Assembly (NCBI GenBank): GCA_018402345.1
Contig: JAGYIV010000010.1
Span: 186,001 to 250,000 of the forward strand
Direction: 5' to 3'
DNA length: 64,000 bases
From: Terrimicrobiaceae bacterium
Lineage (GTDB): Bacteria > Verrucomicrobiota > Verrucomicrobiia > Chthoniobacterales > Terrimicrobiaceae
Positions 55,838 to 64,000 of this stretch are shown here, piece after piece (within the stretch, counting starts at the first letter, position 1; every line of letters starts with the position of its first letter). Position numbers and translations under genes: made by a program. Under the pieces are notes generated by a model. The model had not been told where the DNA came from. It made no database searches and was given only the letters and a program-made list of their open reading frames with translations.

Positions 55838-55980
55838 AAAAACCGACGCGTATTTTCTCAAAAAGCGCAGACTTCAATTATTTATAAATGCATCTATTCT
55901 GATTACCCGAACGTATGATACCGGAGCAGGCATTCCGCCTGTGCTCACCAGTAAACATAACAACTAAGAATACATCCGTC

Positions 55981-56457
55981 ATGAAAACACTCCTGTCACT
56001 CACAGCCGCCATTGCCCTTATCGCTCACCCCGGTCAAGCCCTCGCAGATGAATCAAAAAACATTGTGGAAAACGCCGTCGCCGCCGGTAACTTCTCGACT
56101 CTCGCCACTGCGCTCACCGCAGCAGGTCTCATCGAGACCCTCTCCGGTCCGGGCCCCTTCACTGTTTTTGCGCCCACCGATGACGCCTTCGCCAAACTCC
56201 CCGAGGGCACCGTGGCAAGCCTCCTGAAACCAGAAAATAAAGACAAACTTATCGCCGTGCTCACCTACCATGTCGTGCCAGCTAAAGTGATGGCTGCCGA
56301 TGTGAAAACTGGACCGGCACCAACAGTCAACGGCAAGGAACTTCAAATCACCAAATCCGATGCCGGCGTCAAAGTGAACGATGCCAATGTGACCGCCACC
56401 GACATCGTTTCCAGCAACGGTGTCATCCACGTGGTTGATGCAGTCATTTTGCCCTGA
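55981..56457 (+). CDS. secreted fasciclin (FAS1) domain protein
   Basis: The 158-residue protein has a signal peptide (about residues 1-22, '[11 protein letters not shown]') and one complete FAS1 domain: '[20 protein letters not shown]', '[15 protein letters not shown]', '[15 protein letters not shown]' and '[13 protein letters not shown]'. Secreted bacterial FAS1 proteins are often adhesins or matrix proteins; no partner is clear here. It is a single-gene transcript ending in a strong terminator (56482-56517). It belongs to the DR1-flanked island. Confidence 0.9.
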   Translation: MKTLLSLTAAIALIAHPGQALADESKNIVENAVAAGNFSTLATALTAAGLIETLSGPGPFTVFAPTDDAFAKLPEGTVASLLKPENKDKLIAVLTYHVVPAKVMAADVKTGPAPTVNGKELQITKSDAGVKVNDANVTATDIVSSNGVIHVVDAVILP

Positions 56458-56481
56458 TCCAAAATCAAGCAATCAAACTAA

Positions 56482-56517
56482 AAAAACTCCCGCTGGATAT
56501 ACCCAGCGGGAGTTTTT
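56482..56517 (+). terminator. strong rho-independent terminator after the FAS1 gene
   Basis: A perfect 10-bp stem (ctcccgctgg / ccagcgggag) with the loop atatac lies between an A-tract and ttttt. With the A/T extension the stem reaches 15 bp. It could act for both strands, which fits the convergent flavoprotein gene whose end is at 56627. Confidence 0.9.
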
Positions 56518-56626
56518 CATTTTATGGATCAGTGCCTCTCCCACGGTTGAACGCGATCTCCTATCGCGCAGCCAAGGACCTCTCACCATTCCATAGGGTG
56601 GTCCATCAGTTGCCGCGCAGGGTTGG

Positions 56627-57637
56627 CTAAGCTTGAGCAGGCAGAGCGAGTAGGGCATCCGCTGCTGCCATGCCGGAAAGCCATGCCCCTTCAATCCGCC
56701 CTCCAGCACACCAGTCACCGGCCACAACCAAAGGAGCCGGCACCTGATACACAGCGGGCCCATGCGAAGCCCCAACAGGGTCCGGCAAAGCATAGCGCCA
56801 CCGCTGAACAAAATATTCAGAAGGCGCTGTCCAATCTTGTGAAGTCATATCGGAGGCGCGCTGCAGCATGGCAGTAGCAATATCCTCATCCGCTGTGTGG
56901 GAGTGGGTTTCGCTGAATCTCGGTGCCCCGTGCAGCATGAGAATGGTGACCCCCTCGTGCAAGTCGGGACGTTTACTTGTGTCATGACCGATCCACGACA
57001 GCACGGGATCTTCGGGAGCTTGGATGCCTTGCCACGAGAGATCTGAGCGCGGGTAACAAGCGGCAAGAGCGATACAAGGCAGCGAATTCAAAAGCCTGAG
57101 TTCCTTCGCCGCATCCGGGGCCGCATCAGCAAGCAACACACTGCATTGGGCAGGTGGCGGCGTGAGCAGCAGGCGCTTGGCCTGGAGGCGGCTGCCGTCC
57201 TCAAGCGTTGCTTCCCACTGACCACCGGCTGCAGCCACACGGGTTACCTTGCTCTCTCGGCGCACCAAGTCGCCAAGCGGTTCGCCCAATGCACGCCCAA
57301 GCGAAGACATGCCCGCGCGGCAGGCATAACGCGGGTAAGCATCCCTCACAGGGGACTGCAATCTGCCATCCGCAAACCGGTGGAAGCCGCGGGCCCACTC
57401 GTGACAAACACCACTTTTTTCCCAATCCTCAACCTGCGCGGCAAACTCTGGCGTTTTTGCAGTAAAAAATTGCGCTCCGTGGTCGACCGGGCGCTGGCTC
57501 CAACGCCGGGTAGCAGCCCGCCCACCCAAACCACGACTTTTCTCCACAACCAGCACCGACTTCCCTAAGTCCCGCAAACGCGCAGCGGCTCTCAATCCAC
57601 ACAGCCCAGCCCCAACAATCAAAACCTCGTAAGACAT
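56627..57637 (-). CDS. renalase-like FAD-dependent amine oxidase family protein
   Basis: The 336-residue protein starts with a Rossmann FAD-binding fold ('VLIVGAGLCGLRAAARLRDL', 'SVLVVEKSRGLGGRAATRR') followed by 'VDHGAQFFTAKTPEFAAQV', typical of renalase-like NAD(P)/FAD oxidoreductases, and ends with 'PLVVAGDWCAGGRIEGAWLS' for FAD closure. There is no signal peptide. The substrate is unknown; homologues include proteins that oxidise dihydro-NAD isomers. It lies within the DR1-flanked island and converges on the FAS1 gene. Confidence 0.85.
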   Translation of the reverse strand: MSYEVLIVGAGLCGLRAAARLRDLGKSVLVVEKSRGLGGRAATRRWSQRPVDHGAQFFTAKTPEFAAQVEDWEKSGVCHEWARGFHRFADGRLQSPVRDAYPRYACRAGMSSLGRALGEPLGDLVRRESKVTRVAAAGGQWEATLEDGSRLQAKRLLLTPPPAQCSVLLADAAPDAAKELRLLNSLPCIALAACYPRSDLSWQGIQAPEDPVLSWIGHDTSKRPDLHEGVTILMLHGAPRFSETHSHTADEDIATAMLQRASDMTSQDWTAPSEYFVQRWRYALPDPVGASHGPAVYQVPAPLVVAGDWCAGGRIEGAWLSGMAAADALLALPAQA

Positions 57638-57804
57638 CAGCTCACTTTACAGATACGCCCCCAGTAGCACACCAGACTATTCCAAGGCAGGGCAGAGATT
57701 TGCCCGCCGAGCGATCTCGCCTCAGTCCAACAATAAAGCACGATGCCGCAGAGAAAGGGCCTTCCTTTCGGCATGGCCGCAGATAATGCCCTGCGGCGAC
57801 TCGA

Positions 57805-57888
57805 TTATAAAATCACCATCCCTACGACCGCCATCGCGCAAGCGAGCAGCACGATCGCTGCGATGGTTGTGTGGAAACGCGCGGCCAT
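57805..57888 (-). pseudogene. 27-codon remnant of a porin-type signal sequence
   Basis: On the minus strand 'MAARFHTTIAAIVLLACAMA' followed by seven more residues and a stop matches the first ~20 residues of the porin gene at 60565 ('MAVRFHTIIAMIVLLACAMA'). It lies inside repeat R2. It may be a leftover signal sequence of a deleted second porin gene or a tiny membrane peptide. Confidence 0.5.
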
Positions 57889-57972
57889 CGGGGGGACCGA
57901 TACCAGATCGGCTGCGTGTGGCGAGCAGCGAAGGGAAGGAGCAAAAAAGAGAGCCGCCACGGCTCGGCGGGA
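57830..57972 (-). repeat. dispersed repeat R2, copy a
   Basis: About 143 bp closely resembling 60507-60648, with scattered differences. It contains the upstream region and signal-peptide codons of the porin. On the minus strand it holds a 27-codon frame. The rest of the interval 57638-58080 shows no other gene; transcription of the hydrolase gene at 58081 must start within it. Confidence 0.85.
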
Positions 57973-58080
57973 CGCCCGCGCCATATTCCAGAAGGCCAAA
58001 AGCACTCGGATTTTTGATAGTATTTGCACCGACATTTGCCCCTTTACATGCGAAGGCGAGGAACTCAGGATTGGCTTCTT

Positions 58081-59214
58081 ATGAAGAAGCTCCTGACAGC
58101 CCTCCTCGTTATCGCCGCGCTGCTGCTCCAAGTCCCCACGGCCCAAGCCTGCACCACCATTCTTGTCACCGATACGAGCGGGCGCGCTTATCACGGACGA
58201 ACTCTGGAATTCAGTGTGCTTCTTCCGATGGACATGACCTATTTCCCGGCAGGCACGAAAGTTGTTTCCTCCACACCGGCCGGGAACCAAGGGCTGACCT
58301 TTGACACCAAGTATCCCATTCTGGGCATGAGTTATCCGGCCGTGCCTTCCGCCAAGCAGGTGACCTTTGTCGAAGGGATCAATGATCAAGGCGTCAGTTT
58401 TTCCGCGAATTGGTTGAACGGCACCGAATCACCTGCCGTGGGTCAGGACGATGCCCGGATTTTGGCGGCGAGTGATTTCGGCGCCTGGGTGCTGGGAAAC
58501 TTCAAGTCTGTCGAGGAAGTCAAAGAGGCCATGGGCAACGGCCAACCGGAGATTTGGGTGCCGGTCAGTCCGATTGATCCCGAGGCTCCTCTGCCGCTCC
58601 ATTACGCAATTAATGACAAAACGGGCAACTCCATCGTGGTGGAATTCACGGATGGAAAAACCAATGTCTACGACAACCCCGTCGGGGTGATGACCAACGG
58701 TCCGGATTTTCCGTGGCATTTGAAGAACCTGCAAAACTACACCTTCACCAATGTCGACAAAAACACCGGGCAGTTGGGCAAGCTCAAGCTCCAGACCCAG
58801 GATGCGGGCATCGCCTTAACGGCCCTGCCGTCCGCGGAGACATCGCAGGGACGATTCGTCAAAGCGGCTTTTTATGCCAACTATGTGCGCAAAGCCAAAA
58901 CGCCCGACGAGGCCATTGTCACCCTGGCGCACCTCATGAACAATTTCGACCGTCCCTATGATCTGACGGTGGATGAGGCGGGCGGCAAGGGGGATGGGGT
59001 CCGGAGCAGCGGTGATTCAAGCGAAGTCACGGTGTGGACGACCCTCCAAGACCTGTCCCGCAACCTGCTCTACTTCCGCAGCATCAATGCGATGAACTGG
59101 GCCGTCATCGACATGGACAAGCTGAAAGACGTCAAGGAGGTGAAGTCCGTCCTCACCTTTGATGTGGACCAAGCCGGGGCGGATTCCTTCAAGCTGTTTT
59201 ATCCGCAAGGGTGA
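58081..59214 (+). CDS. choloylglycine hydrolase / penicillin V acylase family protein, exported
   Basis: A 377-residue Ntn-hydrolase of the Cys-nucleophile type. A signal peptide (residues 1-23, 'LLLQVPTAQA') precedes Cys24 in 'CTTILVTD', so signal removal would expose the N-terminal nucleophile. Conserved features: 'GRAYHGRTLEF' (the active-site Arg), 'EGINDQGVSFSANWLNG', 'VVEFTDGKTNVYDN', 'VMTNGPDFPWHLKNLQNY', and 'WTTLQDLSRNLLYFRS'. Gram-negative homologues hydrolyse bile salts, penicillin V or acyl-homoserine lactones; which applies here cannot be told. Codon use is less C-ended than in core genes, suggesting transfer. Confidence 0.88.
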   Translation: MKKLLTALLVIAALLLQVPTAQACTTILVTDTSGRAYHGRTLEFSVLLPMDMTYFPAGTKVVSSTPAGNQGLTFDTKYPILGMSYPAVPSAKQVTFVEGINDQGVSFSANWLNGTESPAVGQDDARILAASDFGAWVLGNFKSVEEVKEAMGNGQPEIWVPVSPIDPEAPLPLHYAINDKTGNSIVVEFTDGKTNVYDNPVGVMTNGPDFPWHLKNLQNYTFTNVDKNTGQLGKLKLQTQDAGIALTALPSAETSQGRFVKAAFYANYVRKAKTPDEAIVTLAHLMNNFDRPYDLTVDEAGGKGDGVRSSGDSSEVTVWTTLQDLSRNLLYFRSINAMNWAVIDMDKLKDVKEVKSVLTFDVDQAGADSFKLFYPQG

Positions 59215-59256
59215 TTTGCCTGCGGGCGATTCATAAGCCCGAGGCGAGCGCCGGAA

Positions 59257-60565
59257 TCACAGTTCAATCGCGATTTGCATCCCGAGCACGAGCGCGTTGC
59301 CGTATTGGCCGAAGCCGCCGGGGCGGATGATGTATTGGATATCGGGCTGCACCGAAAATTCCTTCGTGACTTGGAAAATGTAGCCCGCGTTGAGCACCGA
59401 CTCGAACGCTCCGGAGGCTGATGTTTCCTGGCTGCGCGCGTAGGGCTCGCTGAAATTTCCGATCTGCCACGATGTGTAAAGATGATCGTCCGGACGCGCG
59501 CTCCACGGTCCGCGCCAGACGGCACCGGCGAATGCGTCCACCGGCATTTCGGTGACACCACTCGGTGGCGACCAGACCAAGCCGCCGAAGAGGGAGAATT
59601 GCGAGGTGTTGCTTTGTCCCGGATTTTCCTCCCAGAGCGTTTGCTGTCCCATCGCATAGAAGCCGAAAGGGCTGCCGCCCCATCCGCCGGGGTAGGACGC
59701 CTGCGGTTGGCTCGAGACATAGGCCCCGAGTTTGTAAACGCCGGGCAAACCGATTCCGTTGCCGCTGAGCTCCCGCCGGCCGCGGGTGAAGTGCCGGTCC
59801 TCCTGCACGGTGGCGAATTCTTTCGAGTGCGGAGTCCAAGCGATTTCCACCACGCCGAAGGTGCCATCACTCGGATCCAGTCCGAAATCCAAGCCGGTGT
59901 AGGGGCCGGTTTGTCCGAGGTCGGCGCGGGCCTGGAAAACTCCTGCGGTGAGAATGGTCTCCTTCATCGGCAGCCAACGCGCCCCCGCGAACCACGAAGC
60001 CGAGGCGCTGCCAGTGAAGGGCGAATTGAGTTCGAGGGCCATCGGCACAGAGTTGAGTCCTCCGCTCAAGAGCAAGTCGAACGCGGGAAGCGTGGCAAAA
60101 AACTGTTCCGCCGCCACGCGTCCGACGCCGATTTCCAATCGGTCATCGAAGGCTGTTTGCACGAGATATGCTTGGTAGAGAAAGAGCGTATTCCCATCCC
60201 ATGCCTGCGAGACGGTGAACGCGTTGCCAATCGTCTCGGAAAGATTGTTCCCCGCGCCGGAAACCGCCGAAACCTGCAGCCCGCCCCCACGCCAGCCGAA
60301 GGGCTCCCTCCAGAGTCAATCCGAACGGCAGGTATTGCGAATAGGCCACACCCTGCGATTTGCCGCCGACCGGATTGCCTTGAAAGACGCCGAAGTAATC
60401 GACGAAAAACTCGATGCCGACGGGTTCGGCGCCGTTTTGTAAAAGCGAAGAAATGCGCGAGAGGACCGTGTCGGTCGCCTCGGGATTTTCCGCATGCGCC
60501 GGCCGCGCCATCGCGCAAGCGAGCAGCACGATCATTGCGATGATTGTGTGGAAACGCACCGCCAT
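59257..60565 (-). CDS. OprB-like carbohydrate-selective porin, frameshifted
   Basis: Corrected length is about 435 residues: signal peptide ('IIAMIVLLACAMARPAHAEN'), then an outer-membrane beta-barrel of OprB type with 'VDYFGVFQGNPVGG', 'NTLFLYQAYLVQTAFDDR', 'LEIGVGRVAAEQFFATL' and C-terminal 'YIIRPGGFGQYGNALVLGMQ'. The last residues include a terminal-type 'IEL', near the usual aromatic end. One extra base at 60301-60303 ('gagcccttc' for 'gagccttc' on the minus strand) breaks the frame between 'LTLEGA' and 'FGWRGGGLQVSAVSGAGNNL'. The gene converges on the hydrolase gene and its leader is duplicated at R2a. Confidence 0.8.
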
Positions 60566-60648
60566 CGGGGGCTTATACCAGATTGGCCGTGGGTGGCGAG
60601 CAGCGAAGGGAAAGAGCAAAAAAGAGGGCCGCCACGGATCGGCAGGGA
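60507..60648 (-). repeat. dispersed repeat R2, copy b
   Basis: Second copy of the ~143-bp repeat at 57830-57972. Here it holds the porin leader and signal-peptide codons and is part of an otherwise intact gene. Confidence 0.85.
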
Positions 60649-61300
60649 TTCATTTTATACCAATGTCTCACTAAGATTGCAGATTCGCGAAAGCGCTCAT
60701 GGACGCCAGCGTCTCGCCTGACACCGAACAACTTCGCGTCCGAAGACATCACCTCGCAAGCCAAACCCCTCGCCACTGCTGGGAATTGATGGAGGAGCAG
60801 TTGGTGGCCGCAACCAGTCACGCCCTGCCGCAGGCGCAGTGCTCAGACAAACCAAACCTCATCGACGACGCATCCTCGGAAGGTATGTCTGGCTCAAGCG
60901 CCGGAAAGCGGTGAAGGCCGCCGCTGCTTCAGTCACCTGATTCTGGAACGGTCTTAAAAACCAGAGCCGGCCTCGCCGCGAAAGTGGGCGCTGACGCGCC
61001 TTTCGTGCGACAAGAGCCACCCCTTCGTTCCCAAGGGTCAGATCGCCGATATGCCCCAAGATTCAGGCGCGAACGCGCCGTCCTTTCCTTTTCAAACTTC
61101 AGGTTTCAGGTCTCAACCCTCCTCTTTCTTCATCTTCCCCTCCGTGCCTTGGTGCCTCCGTGAGAGCATTATCGCCCCCCCGCAGAGACGCCGAGGCGCA
61201 GAGAGAAACTCGCCCGCGAATGAACCGACTGGATTCGAATCAAAATCGTCTGGGGGACAGCCGAAAAAATTCCTGACAGCCAGACTCCTCCTCGCGTGGA
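60649..61300. other. non-coding or decayed stretch before the right DR1 copy
   Basis: About 650 bp with no gene I can support. Short open frames occur on both strands but have no family resemblance. It includes an imperfect GC-rich palindrome at about 60978-61009 (gcgaaagtgggcgc tga cgcgcctttcg), which could form a hairpin. It also includes the motif 'gccttggtgcctccgtgaga' with 'gcagagacgccgaggcgcag' at 61146-61205, which recalls a repetitive sequence found in many environmental bacterial genomes. It may be what remains of a mobile or repetitive element. Confidence 0.45.
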
Positions 61301-61649
61301 GCGGACTTGGACCCCGCTGACTGTCCCCGCTGGCTTGCGCAAAAAACTCCGCGCTTTACGGTCCCTGTTCCATGTCTGTCCTTTACCCACTGCGCGGTGG
61401 ACGCCGTAAAGCGTTTGTTCAAAAAATCCTTCGCAGCCGCGTTTTTTGGATTTCCCTCTCCGTCCTTCTCCTCCTCGGGGGCGTCGCCGCGAGCGGCCAG
61501 TGGGTTTACGGCAAATGGACCACCCGCCAGAGCTGGAAACTCATAGGCCATGCCGAAGCCAGGGCACGCGAAGGGCGGGTGGACGAAGCACTGATGAGCT
61601 TGGAGACCGCCTTGCGCCTCCGTCCCGATCATCCCACCGCCCTCCGCCA
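61301..61649 (+). repeat. direct repeat DR1, right copy
   Basis: 349 bp matching 55247-55595. Here the sequence continues into the full TPR gene; upstream the identity ends at 'gcggacttgg' (61301). Confidence 0.95.
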
Positions 61650-64000
61650 TCTCGCCCAGATTCGCACCTCCCTCGGCCAGCGGAAAGAAGCCCTCGCGGC
61701 GTGGCAGAGACTCGCCGCCGCCAACGCACTCACCGCATCCGATGCCGAAGCCTACGGCCTCCTCGCCGGCGTCGAGGGAGAGTGGGCCCTTGCCAACCTC
61801 ATCATCGATGGGTTCAGCGCCGGTCACCAAGGCCCCGAACCCGACCTCCTCCGCGCAAACATCCTCGCCATGCGCGGCGACCAGGCCGGCGCCGAGCAAT
61901 CCCTCCGCGCCGCCATGGCCAAAGACCACACGGAACGCAGTCGCGCCATCCTCGCCCGATTCCTCATCACCCACCGCCTGAACTCCTCCACCACGCCAGA
62001 AATTCTCGACCTCCACCGCGACCTCATCACCCTGCAGGACGACACCGGCGCCCAAGCCCTTGCTGCAGCCCTCCTCGCTGGAATCGTCCCTCCCGAGGAA
62101 CGAGCCTCGTGGCGCGACTCCCTCCGCAAGCATCCCAAATCCACACCCGCGTTGCTCCTCGCCGCCGATTCCGCCGAAGCCGCCTCAGACCCCGCCGCGA
62201 TTCCGCTTCTGGCCGCCCAAGTCTCCTCCCGTCTCGAAAAATCCCCCGACGACCAACGCCGCGCCGGCTTCCTCTGGCTCACCCGCCATGGCCAACCCGA
62301 ACGCGCTCTCCGCCTCCTCACCCTCGACGAGGCCCTCGCCGACCCCGATTCCTTCACCGCCTGGATCGAAGCCCTCGCCTCCACCAGCCAGACGGAAAAA
62401 ATCCCCGAAACCCTCGACCTCCCCGCAAACCCTCTTCCCGCCTACCGCTCCGCGCTCTACCGCGCCCGCGCCCTGCAACTTCTCGGCCGCGCCGACGACT
62501 CCGCCCAAGCCTACCAAGCCGCCCTCTCCGCCAGCTCCAGCAACTCCACCGAGACCCTCCGCGTCCTCACCTTCCTCCACGATGCCGGTGAAACCGCCCT
62601 CTTCGAAACTGAACTCCAAAACTCCTCGCCACCCCCGACACCGCACGTCCAGTCCTCGACACCCTTCTACCCATCGTCGCCAAGCGCCGCGACATCGAGA
62701 CCCTGCGCCACTTTCACACCCTCGCCCTCGCCGCGCCGGGCGTGCTTAACAAAACCCAAATCCAAAACCAAATTGACTACTGCGATCTCGTCCTCGGCCG
62801 CCCCGTCGACACCCAAGCCATCGCCCAACTCGCACGCCGCAATCCCGACAACCTCCCCTTCCGCACCACCCACGCCCTCGCCCTCTTCCGCGCCGGGGAA
62901 AACGCCCAAGCCCTTTCCGAACTCTCCACCCCACGCGATCCCGCCGAAAACCCCACCCTCCTCGCCCGCCTCGCCACCATTCAAGCCCTCGCCCACACAG
63001 CCCTCGCCGATCCCGTCGAAGCCGCCAAAACCCTCGCCCTCCTCGACCCCGCCCTTCTCACGCAGCAAGAAGCCGCTCTAATCCGCTCCACCCGCGCCAC
63101 ACCAGAAGCCACCGCCAGCCTCGTCCGCCGCACAAAAACCACCGCCGCCGAAAACCGCCTCCTCACCGCCGCCCTGCTTGCTCGCGAGAAAAATTTCGAC
63201 GCCGCCCTCGCCCTCGTGTCACTCGACGAGGTCATCGCCAAGCCTGAGACATTCATCCCCTGGCTCGACGCCTGCGCCGCCACCGGCCGCTGGAACGACA
63301 CCCTCGCCGCCCTCTCCAGACCCGACAATCCGCTCCCCTCCCACACCAGCGCCCTCCTCACCGGTATTGCCAAAAAAAACCTCGGCCAGCCCTTGGAAGC
63401 CCGCGCCGCCTTCGACTCCGCCCTCGCCGCCTCCGCCGACGACCCTGCGAAATTCACCTCCACCCTCGCCGCCCTCTTCCAAGCCCGCGAAACCGAACTT
63501 TTCGAAAAAAACCTCGCCACCCTCGAAGGGCGCCCCGACCTCGCCCGCGCCGCCATTAAGACCCTCCTCCCAGCCATCCAAGCCCAGCGCGACTCCGCGC
63601 TCACCCTGCGCTTCTACAAACTCACCGCCGTCGCTCTGCCCGACCTCTTCCAGCAGGCCGCCACCCAAAACGACCTCGCCTACCTCCGCCTCCTCCTCAA
63701 CCAGCCCCCCCCGCTCGAACCCCTCAAACAACGCGCCGCCGCCGAACCCTCGAACCTCTCCGCCCTCGCCACTCTCGCCCTCGCCCATCTCCAGAAAAGC
63801 GACCCCCGCCGCCCTCGCCGTCTTCCGGGAATTCCGCCCCGAGTCTGATTTCCAAGCCCTCCCGCCACGCATCAAAGCCATTTACGCCGCCACCCTCGCC
63901 GCCAACGGCCAAAAAGCCCCCGCCACACGCATCGCCGCCTCCATCCCCGCCGACAGCCTTTCGCTCCAAGAAGAAGCCTTCCTCCAGACCCACTTGGAGG
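61372..64000 (+). CDS. large membrane-anchored TPR protein (3' partial, two frameshifts)
   Basis: The protein starts with a short basic segment, one membrane helix ('ISLSVLLLLGGVAASGQWVY', residues about 25-44) and then a long extracytoplasmic series of helical TPR-like repeats rich in Ala and Leu ('ALMSLETALRLRPDHPTALR', 'DLLRANILAMRGDQAGAEQS', 'ALFRAGENAQALSELSTPRD'). The window ends inside it, after about 876 codons. The frame is broken twice: one A appears lost in the run at 62618-62621, and one C gained in CCCCC at 63803-63807. With both corrected, the frame is open to base 64000. Function unknown; such anchored TPR proteins often organise envelope assemblies. Confidence 0.8.

Larger units (their letters stand above)
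55247..61300. other. DR1-bounded accessory island (6054-bp repeat unit)
   Basis: The unit runs from the start of left DR1 to the start of right DR1. It carries the NOS remnant, FAS1, flavoprotein, choloylglycine hydrolase and porin genes. The left DR1 keeps the native upstream flank and loses the 3' part; the right DR1 keeps the complete gene and loses its native upstream flank. That is the outcome of integrating a circular molecule with a 349-bp fragment of the TPR gene by one crossover. No integrase, transposase or tRNA attachment site is visible. Confidence 0.6.

Noticed and set aside
55247-61649. DR1 as target-site duplication of a transposon
   Set aside because: 349 bp is far longer than known target duplications, and there is no transposase or terminal inverted repeat; homologous single-crossover integration fits better.
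61446-62591. 381-codon plus-strand frame within the TPR gene
   Set aside because: It is an Arg/Pro-rich out-of-frame shadow of the TPR gene.

Overview
The window is GC-rich bacterial chromosome with a strong preference for C-ended codons and tightly packed genes. It looks like a member of the Verrucomicrobiota. The evidence is a Gram-negative envelope set (waaA, an LpxL-type acyltransferase, TolB, an OprB-type porin), menaquinone/ubiquinone methylation, and families common in that phylum (DUF5069, DUF6580, DUF423, DUF4340/GldG pair, Nramp-like proteins without the classical metal motifs). The phylum assignment is an inference from gene content; no rRNA gene is present.

Layout. 0-2.7 kb: end of a GldG/DUF4340 ABC-export-associated pair. 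2.8-14 kb: alaS, thiG, a lipid kinase (minus strand), an AsmA-like protein, rsmD, waaA, an isolated nuoE-nuoF pair, and a tandem siroheme-decarboxylase-like AsnC-fold protein. 14-22 kb: pyrD, glyS, pdhABC, atpD-atpC. 22-28 kb: a leucine-rich-repeat-variant protein, a DUF6580 membrane protein, a zinc ribbon protein, rnc, and the deoA-deoB nucleoside salvage pair. 28-32 kb (minus strand): a translationally coupled operon of an active Deg-type serine protease, a paralogue that has lost all three triad residues, and a secreted SNase-HhH nuclease. 32-46 kb: pheA, tolB, a rhomboid protease, trpS, a D,D-carboxypeptidase, pfkA, ubiE with tRNA-Leu(CAG) directly upstream, a CysJ-like reductase, an unannotated 43-codon membrane ORF, mpl, an MBL/beta-CASP protein, transporters and thiD. 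46-55 kb: a PpiD/SurA-like foldase, a TPR protein, metG, an LpxL-like protein, then ispE followed by an ECF sigma factor (minus strand), pyrF, a CLC channel and an L,D-transpeptidase.

55.2-64 kb is an accessory region. A 349-bp direct repeat (55247-55595 and 61301-61649) duplicates the leader and first ~92 codons of a TPR membrane protein gene. The left copy is truncated and the right copy is full length. About 5.7 kb of foreign-looking DNA lies between them: a decayed nitric oxide synthase oxygenase fragment, a fasciclin-domain protein, a renalase-like flavoprotein, a periplasmic choloylglycine hydrolase/penicillin acylase homologue and an OprB-like porin. A second ~143-bp repeat carries the porin leader and signal-peptide region. 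The arrangement matches single-crossover integration of a circular molecule.

A caution for all users: eight genes (alaS, thiG, the cysJ-like gene, the MBL gene, thiD, the ECF sigma gene, the porin and the terminal TPR gene) are each broken by single-base indels, nine in total, with perfect family matches on both sides. Several are housekeeping genes, so most of these are probably sequence or assembly errors rather than real pseudogenes.
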